From Pseudomonas faucium (GTDB taxonomy: Bacteria > Pseudomonadota > Gammaproteobacteria > Pseudomonadales > Pseudomonadaceae), in assembly GCF_021602585.1 (NCBI RefSeq), contig NZ_BQIP01000002.1:1-64000 (forward strand): DNA of 64,000 nt, read 5' to 3'. The translations under genes and the position numbers were made by a program. Positions 15,505 through 22,889 of the stretch are shown piece by piece (the first letter of the stretch is position 1; the number at the start of each line of letters is the position of its first letter). The notes under the pieces were generated by a model, which saw nothing but the letters and a program-made list of their open reading frames with translations, was not told the DNA's origin and ran no database searches.

Positions 15505-17172
15505 ATGAAACACTCCCTACCCAGCCGCTACGCCTGCCTGGCCCTGTGCCTGCTGTTCACCTTCGCCAGCCTCCCCCTGCTCGCCGAACACGCCTGGCTG
15601 TGGCCGCTGACGGTGGTCACCGCCCTGCTCAGCCTGGTCGGCCTCAACGACCTGCGCCAGAGCCACCACGCCGTGCGCCGCAACTACCCGATCCTGGGCA
15701 ACATCCGTTACCTGATCGAAACCATCCGCCCGGAAATCCGCCAGTACCTGATCGAAGGCGACGACGACAAGCTGCCGTTCTCGCGCTCGCAGCGCTCGCT
15801 GGTCTACGCCCGGGCCAAGAACGAAAGCGCCGAGAAGGCGTTCGGCACGCTCAACGATGCCTACAAGCCGGGCTTCGAATTCATCAGCCATTCGATGCTG
15901 CCGGTGGCAACGCCGGACCCGGCCTCGTTTCGCATTTCCATCGGCGGGCCGCAGTGCCGCCGGCCTTACTCGGCGTCGATCTTCAACATCTCGGCGATGA
16001 GTTTCGGCGCCCTCAGCGCCAACGCCATCGCCGCGCTCAACCAGGGCGCGCGCCTGGGCCGCTTTGCCCATGACACCGGCGAAGGCAGCATCAGCCCCTA
16101 CCACCGCGAACACGGCGGCGACCTGATCTGGGAAATCGGCAGCGGCTACTTCGGCTGCCGCACGGAAGATGGGCAGTTCGACCCGCAGCGCTTTGCCGCC
16201 CAGGCCAGCGACCCGCAGGTGAAGATGATCGAGATCAAGCTCAGCCAGGGCGCCAAGCCGGGCCATGGCGGCATCCTGCCAGGCCACAAGGTGAGTGCGG
16301 AAATCGCCGCCACCCGCGGCGTGCGCGAAGGCCAGGACTGCATCTCGCCCGCCGCGCACAGCGCCTTCCACACCCCGATGGAGCTGTTGCACTTCGTCGC
16401 CAGCCTGCGCGAGCTGTCTGGGGGCAAGCCGGTGGGCTTCAAGTTCTGCCTGGGCCACCCGTGGGAATTCATGGGCATCGCCAAGGCCATGCTGGTGACC
16501 GGCATCACCCCCGACTTCATCGTCGTCGATGGCAAGGAAGGCGGCACGGGCGCGGCGCCACGCGAATTCAGCGACAACATGGGCGTGCCCATGCGCGAAG
16601 GGTTGATGTTCGTGCACAACACCCTGGTGGGCCTGAACCTGCGCTCGAGCATCCGCCTCGGCGCGGCGGGCAAGATCGTCAGCGCCTTCGATATCGCCAG
16701 CGTGCTGGCGATCGGCGCCGACTGGGTCAACTCGGCGCGCGGCTTCATGTTCGCCATCGGCTGCATCCAGTCGCAGAGCTGCCACACCAACAAGTGCCCG
16801 ACTGGCGTTGCCACCCAGGACCCACTGCGCCAGCGCGCGCTGGTGGTGCCGGACAAGGCCCAGCGGGTGGCCAGCTTCCACCGCAATACCTTGCACGCCT
16901 TGGCCGAAATGCTCGCGGCGGCGGGCCTTGAGCACCCGTCGGAGCTCAAGCCCAAGCACCTGGCGCGGCGCATCAGCACCAGCGAGATCAGCCTGTTTTC
17001 CGACCTGCACCAATTCCTCAAGCCGGGCGAACTGCTCAGCGGCTCGATCGAAAGCGAGTTCTATGCGCGGATGTGGCGGATGGCCCGCAGCGACAGCTTT
17101 GCGCCAGAGACCGGGGAGGCGGCAGCGGCGCCAGCGGCACCGGTGCGCAGAAAAGAAACAGCCCCGGCATAA
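15505..17172 (+). CDS. FMN-binding glutamate synthase-like protein, membrane-anchored
   Basis: This 555-residue protein has two hydrophobic segments in its first 48 residues, then the central and FMN domains of glutamate synthase (ISAMSFGALSANAI, HGGILPGHKVSAEIA, VDGKEGGTGAAP). It includes the cysteine run IQSQSCHTNKCPTGVATQ that in GltB helps hold the 3Fe-4S cluster. It lacks the glutaminase domain and the C-terminal beta-helix, and no gltD partner is adjacent. It may be a membrane-associated oxidoreductase rather than a true glutamate synthase. It is convergent with the porin gene, whose terminator overlaps its last codons. Confidence 0.85.
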   Translation: MKHSLPSRYACLALCLLFTFASLPLLAEHAWLWPLTVVTALLSLVGLNDLRQSHHAVRRNYPILGNIRYLIETIRPEIRQYLIEGDDDKLPFSRSQRSLVYARAKNESAEKAFGTLNDAYKPGFEFISHSMLPVATPDPASFRISIGGPQCRRPYSASIFNISAMSFGALSANAIAALNQGARLGRFAHDTGEGSISPYHREHGGDLIWEIGSGYFGCRTEDGQFDPQRFAAQASDPQVKMIEIKLSQGAKPGHGGILPGHKVSAEIAATRGVREGQDCISPAAHSAFHTPMELLHFVASLRELSGGKPVGFKFCLGHPWEFMGIAKAMLVTGITPDFIVVDGKEGGTGAAPREFSDNMGVPMREGLMFVHNTLVGLNLRSSIRLGAAGKIVSAFDIASVLAIGADWVNSARGFMFAIGCIQSQSCHTNKCPTGVATQDPLRQRALVVPDKAQRVASFHRNTLHALAEMLAAAGLEHPSELKPKHLARRISTSEISLFSDLHQFLKPGELLSGSIESEFYARMWRMARSDSFAPETGEAAAAPAAPVRRKETAPA

Positions 17173-17182
17173 GCCAGGGCTG
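17151..17182 (-). terminator. Terminator of oprQ-like gene, overlapping the 3' end of the converging gene
   Basis: On the minus strand CAGCCCTGGC and GCCGGGGCTG (10 bp, one mismatch) form a stem followed by TTTCTTTT. The stop codon of the glutamate synthase-like gene (17170-17172) lies inside this element, so the T-run and stem overlap coding DNA. Confidence 0.75.
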
Positions 17183-17202
17183 TTGGGTACGCCTGATCAG
17201 TA

Positions 17203-18522
17203 TCAGAAGATGCTGATCGGGTACTCGACGAATACGCGGACTTCGTTGCCGTCGTCGTTGTAGCCGTTCTGCTGTACAGCGTTGTTGGTGCGCAGGAACG
17301 AGCTGCGCAGCTTGATCGACAGGTCCTTGGCCGGGCCGTCCTGTACCACGTAGCGGATCTGGTTGAAGATCTCGCGCTCTTTACCTTCGCCGAAGCCTTC
17401 TGGGTTGGCGACGTTGCGGGTGTTGATGTTGTCACCCACCACGTAGGCCAGCTTGTAGGTCAGGCCCGGGATGCCGTAGGCACCGAAGTCCAGGCCGTAG
17501 CCCAGCTGCCAGGAGCGCTCGTCTTCGGCGTTGAAGTCGGACCAGTAGGAGTTGGCCAGGTAGATGGTCGAACCACCGTCACCCACGCCACCTTCGTTCT
17601 GGTACCAGCCGTAGTTGTAGCCGGTGCTGCCAGTGCTGCGCTGGTGCGCGATGGTGAACGAGTGCGCGCCGTAGGCGTAGGTCGCGGCCAGGCTCCAGAT
17701 GGTGTTGGAGTCGCCGTTCAGGCCGGCGGCCTGCACGTACTTGTTGTCGATGTCCGACTTGTAGCCGTTGAAGTCCAGGGTCAGCGACTGGTCATTGGCG
17801 ATCGGGAAGACGTAGTTCAGGCCCAGGTAGTGCTTCTTCATCACGTCTTCGTTGTCTGCGGTGTACAGCGAAGCGGTGAAGTTGTCGGTGAACTTGTAGC
17901 TGCCGCCGAGCACGTTGATCGACTTCAGGCCGCCACCGTCACGACGCTCGGCGCTCTTGCGCGCTTCCTGGGTGAAGCGACCGGCGTTCAGCTCCAGGCC
18001 CTGGATTTCCTTGGAGGTGATCAGGGTGCCCGTGAAGCTTTCTGGCAGCAGGCGCGCATCGTCGTACTGCAGCACGGGCAGGGTCGGCATCTGGTCACCG
18101 TACTTAAGCACGGTGTTGGAGAAGCGGAACTTCACCGCTGCACCGGCGCGGGCCAGGTCATGCGGGCCGCTGGCGTTGCCGTCGGCGTTGGTGGTGTTGT
18201 GCGGCTTGAAGAAGTCGACACCGGCGCCACCGTTGTGGCCCTTGCCGCCGTCCAGGCGCACGGCGTACAAGCCGAATGCGTCGACGCCGACACCGACGGT
18301 GCCCTGGGTGAAGCCGGAGGAGAAGTTGGCGATGGCCGCCTGGCCCCATTCGATCTGGTCATCAGTGCCGTGCTTCTTGTCACGGTTGATGTAGGCGTTA
18401 CGCAGGAGAACGTTTGCGTGGCTGTCCTCGATGAAGCCCTTGCTGTCGGCCTGCTCGTTGGCCTGGGCCTGGGTCGCGGCGATCATCGCCAGGGCGACCA
18501 GGCTGATCCTGGTTTTCAACAT
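17203..18522 (-). CDS. oprQ: OprD-family outer-membrane porin (OprQ-like)
   Basis: This 439-residue porin has a signal peptide of about 22 residues (MLKTRISLVALAMIAATQAQA). The mature start FIEDSHANVLLRNAYINRD and a series of beta strands are typical of the OprD family. It should form a substrate-specific channel for small charged nutrients. The ATG at 18522 is chosen: AAGGA stands seven bases upstream and the signal peptide starts there, although the frame is open to 18660. It is monocistronic, with a long AT-rich upstream region. Assignment to OprQ rather than another OprD paralogue rests on remembered neighbourhood and similarity. Confidence 0.85.
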   Translation of the reverse strand: MLKTRISLVALAMIAATQAQANEQADSKGFIEDSHANVLLRNAYINRDKKHGTDDQIEWGQAAIANFSSGFTQGTVGVGVDAFGLYAVRLDGGKGHNGGAGVDFFKPHNTTNADGNASGPHDLARAGAAVKFRFSNTVLKYGDQMPTLPVLQYDDARLLPESFTGTLITSKEIQGLELNAGRFTQEARKSAERRDGGGLKSINVLGGSYKFTDNFTASLYTADNEDVMKKHYLGLNYVFPIANDQSLTLDFNGYKSDIDNKYVQAAGLNGDSNTIWSLAATYAYGAHSFTIAHQRSTGSTGYNYGWYQNEGGVGDGGSTIYLANSYWSDFNAEDERSWQLGYGLDFGAYGIPGLTYKLAYVVGDNINTRNVANPEGFGEGKEREIFNQIRYVVQDGPAKDLSIKLRSSFLRTNNAVQQNGYNDDGNEVRVFVEYPISIF

Positions 18523-18831
18523 GTTGTTTTCCTTATTCCTAATCAAAAACGCTCTGCAATATGACGCCAGGAACCAACGCCCCTTCGTAGGTTCGACGCT
18601 ATGCGGATCCAAACTGAAAAGCCCGCCGAAGCTTATGTGGCGGGCCTTGAACAGCAGCATGGCCAGGTCATGGCCAGCAGGCGTTGGCGGAATCCTAGCC
18701 GTGTGCGATTACAAATGTCAAAAAGTCGTGAAATGCAGGTCGTTATAACCAAAATCAAGCAGAGGAACGCTGCATTTGCGCGCACGTTCGCGCCATCAGC
18801 AGGCAATTTATCTTTTGTCAGAAATCTCATT

Positions 18832-18845
18832 TTGATCTCAATCAG
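18832..18845. promoter_or_regulatory. Possible ANR/FNR-type site
   Basis: TTGAT-CTCA-ATCAG differs from the consensus TTGAT-N4-ATCAA in one base. It lies about 310 bases before the porin start and 145 before the receptor start, so its target and activity are uncertain. Confidence 0.35.
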
Positions 18846-18930
18846 GATTTACCTGATGGCACCCTGCCAATTGACTAGTAACAAAGTGATACAAACGTAA
18901 AGACAAGCCTTTACGAATTCCCGAGCAGTA

Positions 18931-18955
18931 GCAAATAGCAAGCATTACCATTCGC
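18931..18955 (+). promoter_or_regulatory. Fur-box-like site upstream of TonB receptor
   Basis: Read on the minus strand this 25-base segment runs GCGAATGGTAATGCTTGCTA then TTTGC, closely resembling Fur sites of Pseudomonas siderophore genes. It ends 35 bases before the receptor start codon. Repression by iron is inferred. Confidence 0.6.
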
Positions 18956-18990
18956 ATCCCTTTTCACCTGCCCCAGGTCTGGATGCCTCC

Positions 18991-21093
18991 ATGCTTGCCC
19001 CTTGCCGCCTTTCACCCCTGACACTCGGCCTCTCGCTGCTGTTCAGCGCCAGCTTGGCCAGCGCCGCCACCACCACCCTGCCGGAACTGTCGGTAACCGC
19101 CGACAGCGAGCGCGAAGAAGACAACCCGCGGGTCAAGGAAGTGAGCACCGCCACCCGCACGTCCACGCCGGTGCGCTACGTGCCGCAGGCCATCGACACG
19201 GTAAAAGCCGCCAACGTGCTGGATTACGGCAGCAACACCCTGGGCAAGGCGCTCGAAGGCATCCCCAACGTCAGCAGCGGCGCCGACACGCGCTTCGACA
19301 GCGTGCGCATTCGCGGCTTCGAGGCCAGCAACGACTTCTACCTGGACGGCATTCGCGACGACAGCCAGTACATCCGCGACCTGCACAACATCGAACGGGT
19401 CGAAGTGCTCAAGGGCCCGGCAGCCGTGCTGTATGGCCGTGGCAGCCAGGGCGGCATCGTCAACCGGGTGAGCAAGGCCCCAGAGCAGGGCCGGCGCTCG
19501 TCCATCGAAGCCCAGGGCGGCAGCGAAGACCTGCGCAGCCTGTACGCCGACCTCAGCGCCGACCCCAGCGACACCGTGAGCCTGCGCCTGAACCTGGGCA
19601 ACCAGGACAACAACAGCTTCCGCGATGGCGTCGATGGCAGCCGTCAGCTGTTCGCCCCGTCGATGAGCTGGCAGATCTCCCAGGACCTGAACTGGCTGGT
19701 GCAGTACGAATACAGCCGCTACAACCGCACCCCCGACCGCGGCATCCCCGGGGTCAACGGCCGCCCTGCCGACGTCAGCCGCAGCACCACCTACGGCGAC
19801 ACCCAGCGCGACTACATCGACGACCGCGCGCAGTCGCTGCGCTCGCGCCTGAACTACCAGCTCAACGACACCTGGCAGCTGCGCCATACCCTGGGCCTGT
19901 TCCAGCTCGACAGCGATTTCGACAACACCTACGCAACCGCCTACAACGCCAGCAACAACACCGTCACTCGCCAGCGCTGGCAGCAGGACCTGACCACCCG
20001 CAACCTGTTCAACAACCTCGAGGCCGAAGGCGATTTCGCCACCTGGGGCGTGGAGCACAAGCTGCTCGTGGGCCTGGAGCTGGGCCACCAGCGCCGCGAC
20101 CCGACGCTGTACAACGCCGCGGCAGTTTCGGCCGGTGGCACGCCGGTGCCGCCGCTGGACCTGAACAACCCCAACCGTGACCTGCAGCACAACGGCAAGA
20201 TGGTGGTGTCGAGCGACAACCACACGGTGGTCGACAGCCGTGGCCTGTACCTGCAAGACCAGATCCGCCTGAACGATCAGTGGCAGATCCTCGCCGGGGT
20301 GCGTTTCGACCAGTTCGAAGTGGAAACCACCAACAAGGTGCGCGACCTTTCCGAAAAACAGGACAGCACCACCACCAGCCCCCGCCTGGGCGTGGTCTAT
20401 ACGCCGTGGCGCGACCATTCGTTCTATGCCTCGTGGAGCAAGACCTTCTCGCCGGTCGGCGGCGGCCTGATCGGCATCACCCCAGGCGCCCCGGGCAACA
20501 CCAACGACACCAGCCCCGAGCTGACCCGGCAGAAGGAAATCGGGGTCAAGAGCGACTGGCTGGACGAGCGCCTGACCACCACGCTGGCGATCTACGAGCT
20601 GGAGCTCTACAACCGCCGCACGCGTGACCCGATCAACCCGGAAATCACCGTGATGAGCGGCCTGCAGCGCTCGCGCGGCATCGAGCTGACCGCCACCGGC
20701 AACGTCGTCGGCAACTGGTACGTGCGCGGCGGTATCGGCTTGCAGGACGCCACCATCGTCAAGGACAACAACGGCCTGGAAGGCAACCGCATCAACGATG
20801 TGGCCAAACGCAACGCCAGCCTGTTCGTGACCTGGAAGCCCGAGCTTGGCTGGTACGCGGAAACCGGCCTGACCCTGGTGGGCGAGCGTTATGCCGACAA
20901 CCAGAACACCACGGTGCTGCCGGGCTACGGGCGCTGGGATGCGCTGGCGGGCTTCCGGACCCGGGAGTGGGATGTGCGGGCGGCGCTGAGCAACATTGCC
21001 GACAAGACCTACTACAGCTCGGCGACCAGTGCCGCGCAGATTCAGCCAGGAGACCCGCGTAGCCTGGTGGTGACCGGTACCTACAGCTTCTGA
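18991..21093 (+). CDS. TonB-dependent siderophore receptor, catecholate type (Fiu/PiuA-like)
   Basis: This 700-residue outer-membrane receptor has a signal peptide ending ASAA near residue 26. A TonB-box-like LPELSVTA is followed by a plug with VRIRGFEASNDFYLDGIRD and RVEVLKGPAAVLYGRG, then a 22-strand barrel ending GTYSF. The plug sequence is closest, by memory, to the Fiu/PiuA group that imports catechol-bearing ferric siderophores. A Fur-like box precedes the gene. No biosynthesis genes lie nearby, so it probably takes up siderophores made elsewhere or by other species. Confidence 0.92.
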   Translation: MLAPCRLSPLTLGLSLLFSASLASAATTTLPELSVTADSEREEDNPRVKEVSTATRTSTPVRYVPQAIDTVKAANVLDYGSNTLGKALEGIPNVSSGADTRFDSVRIRGFEASNDFYLDGIRDDSQYIRDLHNIERVEVLKGPAAVLYGRGSQGGIVNRVSKAPEQGRRSSIEAQGGSEDLRSLYADLSADPSDTVSLRLNLGNQDNNSFRDGVDGSRQLFAPSMSWQISQDLNWLVQYEYSRYNRTPDRGIPGVNGRPADVSRSTTYGDTQRDYIDDRAQSLRSRLNYQLNDTWQLRHTLGLFQLDSDFDNTYATAYNASNNTVTRQRWQQDLTTRNLFNNLEAEGDFATWGVEHKLLVGLELGHQRRDPTLYNAAAVSAGGTPVPPLDLNNPNRDLQHNGKMVVSSDNHTVVDSRGLYLQDQIRLNDQWQILAGVRFDQFEVETTNKVRDLSEKQDSTTTSPRLGVVYTPWRDHSFYASWSKTFSPVGGGLIGITPGAPGNTNDTSPELTRQKEIGVKSDWLDERLTTTLAIYELELYNRRTRDPINPEITVMSGLQRSRGIELTATGNVVGNWYVRGGIGLQDATIVKDNNGLEGNRINDVAKRNASLFVTWKPELGWYAETGLTLVGERYADNQNTTVLPGYGRWDALAGFRTREWDVRAALSNIADKTYYSSATSAAQIQPGDPRSLVVTGTYSF

Positions 21094-21107
21094 TGGTTGC
21101 CTGCGCC

Positions 21108-21184
21108 GGCCCCATCGCCGGCAAGCCGGCTCCTACACAGCCTGCGCTGCCCCTTGTGGGAGCCGGCTTGCCGGCGATGGGGCC
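21108..21184. repeat. REP pair, family A, inverted
   Basis: GGCCCCATCGCCGGCAAGCC starts at 21108 and its reverse complement ends at 21184. One arm reads GGCTCCTACA instead of GGCTCCCACA. It lies between the receptor stop and its terminator. Confidence 0.88.
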
Positions 21185-21204
21185 GCCACTGACACCCCAC
21201 AAAC

Positions 21205-21237
21205 GAAAACGCCACCGCATTCACGGTGGCGTTTTTC
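21205..21237. terminator. Bidirectional terminator after TonB receptor
   Basis: AACGCCACCG/CGGTGGCGTT forms a 10-bp perfect stem with a 6-base loop. T runs on the plus side and a partial A run on the other let it serve both the receptor gene and the small gene on the minus strand. Confidence 0.85.
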
Positions 21238-21261
21238 ATGGGGTCGGGCTCCTGCCCTGTT

Positions 21262-21459
21262 TCAGTGCCACACACCCAGCAGTGCTTCAAGCTCCGCATC
21301 GCTGATCAGCCCTTGCGGATAGCGGCCGTCAAGCAGACGTCGTGGGTCGGTCGTCCTGACCCGATTGCTTCCATGGTGTTTCAACCACTGCGCCAGCATT
21401 CTGAGCGATTGGCGATTCACTGACGATGGGCGCAAAGCCGTCTCACTTGCTGCATTCAT
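21262..21459 (-). CDS. Small hypothetical protein
   Basis: This 65-residue reading frame ends in PQGLISDAELEALLGVWH and carries a basic central part (RVRTTDPRRLLDGRYP). A GGGAG lies about 12 bases before the ATG. It sits between two terminators with nothing opposite it, and its composition is protein-like, so I keep it. No family is recognised. Confidence 0.5.
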   Translation of the reverse strand: MNAASETALRPSSVNRQSLRMLAQWLKHHGSNRVRTTDPRRLLDGRYPQGLISDAELEALLGVWH

Positions 21460-21601
21460 GTCTACACGTACTCCCTTGGCCCGTGAGCGGCTAATTTACG
21501 TAGTGATTGTTACAAGACGGAGATCCGACGTGCTTCAGTAACTCCCTGAAATCAATACAAAACATATGCCATTCACAGCGCCGCATATCGCCCACGCAAA
21601 A

Positions 21602-21630
21602 AAAAGGCCCGTCATCCGACGGGCCTTTTC
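21602..21630 (-). terminator. Terminator of aguA
   Basis: On the minus strand AAAAGGCCCGTC/GACGGGCCTTTT forms a 12-bp stem with a 4-base loop followed by a run of eight T. It lies 19 bases after the aguA stop codon. Confidence 0.9.
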
Positions 21631-21648
21631 TGCATCGCAGCCTCAGCG

Positions 21649-22749
21649 CTAGAACGGCGCCGGTTGCTGCTGGGTCAGGCAGTGGATGTTGCCGCCACCG
21701 AGCAGCAGCTCGCGGCCAGGGATCATCACCACTTCGTGGTCGGGGAAGATCTTCGCCAGGATCGCTCTGGCCTGGGCATCTGCCGGGTCGTTGAAGCTTG
21801 GCGCGATGATGCCGCCGTTGACGATCAGGAAGTTCACGTAGGAACCGGCCAGGCGCACCGACGGGTCGCGCTCCTGGCTGCCGACCACGTGGTCGACACC
21901 GGCGCACTCTTCTTCGCTGGCGAACAGCGGGCCAGGAATGGGCATCTTGTGCACCACGAACTCGCGGCCTTTGGCATCACGGCTGTTTTTCAGCACCTCG
22001 AACGCGGCGTGGCAGCGGGCGTAGTTGGGGTCGTTGGAATCATCGGTCCAGGCCAGTAACACTTCGCCTGGGCTGACGTAACAGCAGAAGTTGTCGACGT
22101 GGCCATCGGTTTCGTCGTTGTACAGGCCATCCGGCAGCCAGACGATGGTTTCCACCGCCAGGTGCTCGCGCAGGATCTCTTCGATCTGCTCGCGGTTCAG
22201 GTGCGGGTTGCGGTTGCGGTTGAGCAGGCACTCTTCGGTGGTGATCAGGGTGCCTTCGCCGTCGACGTGGATCGAGCCGCCTTCGAGCACGAAACCTTCG
22301 GTGTGGTAGCGCTGGCAGCGCTCCATTTCCAGTACCTTGGCCGCCAGCTCTTCGTCGCGGTTCCACGGCGCGTACAGGCCGCCGTCGAAGCCGCCCCAGG
22401 CGTTGAAGCCCCAGTCCACGCCGCGCACTTCGCCGGCATCGTTGATCACGAAGGTTGGGCCGGTGTCGCGCACCCAGGCGTCATCGTTGCTGATTTCCAC
22501 CACGCGGATGTTCGGCAGGTCGAGCTGGCGGCGGGCGTTTTCGTACTGGCCAGCAGACACGGCAACGGTGACCGGCTCGAAGCGGGCAATGGCCTTGGCC
22601 AGGGTCACGTGGGCGGCCTGGGCAGGCTTGCCGCCCAGGCGCCAGTTGTCCGAACGCTCGGGCCAGACCATCCAGACCTGGCTTTGCGGCGCCCATTCGG
22701 CGGGCATGTGGAAGCCATCGGCGCGAGGCGTGGAGTTGAGGGTCTTCAT
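21649..22749 (-). CDS. aguA: Agmatine deiminase
   Basis: This 366-residue cytosolic enzyme hydrolyses agmatine to N-carbamoylputrescine and ammonia, a step of arginine-to-putrescine catabolism. The guanidine-modifying fold is marked by [14 protein letters not shown] near residues 85-98, the DGHVDNF histidine near 216, and the catalytic cysteine in [10 protein letters not shown] about ten residues from the end. The ATG at 22749 has AGAGG six bases upstream; the frame extends to 22827 but without family similarity. Its usual partner aguB (N-carbamoylputrescine amidohydrolase) is not in this window. A CGATATATATCG palindrome lies 45 bases upstream. Confidence 0.94.
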   Translation of the reverse strand: MKTLNSTPRADGFHMPAEWAPQSQVWMVWPERSDNWRLGGKPAQAAHVTLAKAIARFEPVTVAVSAGQYENARRQLDLPNIRVVEISNDDAWVRDTGPTFVINDAGEVRGVDWGFNAWGGFDGGLYAPWNRDEELAAKVLEMERCQRYHTEGFVLEGGSIHVDGEGTLITTEECLLNRNRNPHLNREQIEEILREHLAVETIVWLPDGLYNDETDGHVDNFCCYVSPGEVLLAWTDDSNDPNYARCHAAFEVLKNSRDAKGREFVVHKMPIPGPLFASEEECAGVDHVVGSQERDPSVRLAGSYVNFLIVNGGIIAPSFNDPADAQARAILAKIFPDHEVVMIPGRELLLGGGNIHCLTQQQPAPF

Positions 22750-22793
22750 CGGTAACCTCTGGGGAATAGGGGAAGGCATGGCGGTTTTATACC

Positions 22794-22805
22794 CGATATA
22801 TATCG
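22794..22805. promoter_or_regulatory. Perfect palindrome CGATATATATCG upstream of aguA
   Basis: A 12-base perfect palindrome lies 45 bases before the aguA start. It could be an operator or part of the promoter; the binding protein is unknown. Confidence 0.35.
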
Positions 22806-22838
22806 ACAATAAAAGCCAACCAACCAACCGTTAAGGAA

Positions 22839-22882
22839 TAAAAAAACCGCGTATGTCGATAACAATCGACATACGCGGTTTC
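22839..22882 (-). terminator. Strong terminator of the kinase/phospholyase fusion gene
   Basis: Bases 22845-22860 pair perfectly with 22865-22880 (16 bp, 4-base loop), followed on the minus strand by seven T. The stem is unusually long for a terminator and contains GTCGAT/ATCGAC, similar to the ATCGAC next to the aguA palindrome. Confidence 0.9.
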
Positions 22883-22889
22883 ACTGTGA

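Larger units (their letters stand above)
18523..18990. other. AT-rich divergent regulatory region, oprQ-like porin / TonB receptor
   Basis: These 468 bases hold no gene and are clearly richer in A+T than the flanks. A Fur-like box lies at 18931-18955, close to the receptor gene. TTGATCTCAATCAG at 18832-18845 matches nine of ten fixed positions of an ANR/FNR site. An ATCAGG/CCTGAT inverted repeat overlaps it (18841-18857). Confidence 0.6.

Noticed and set aside
18523-18660. N-terminal extension of the oprQ-like porin
   Set aside because: The longer frame lacks a ribosome site and would bury the clear signal peptide that starts at 18522.
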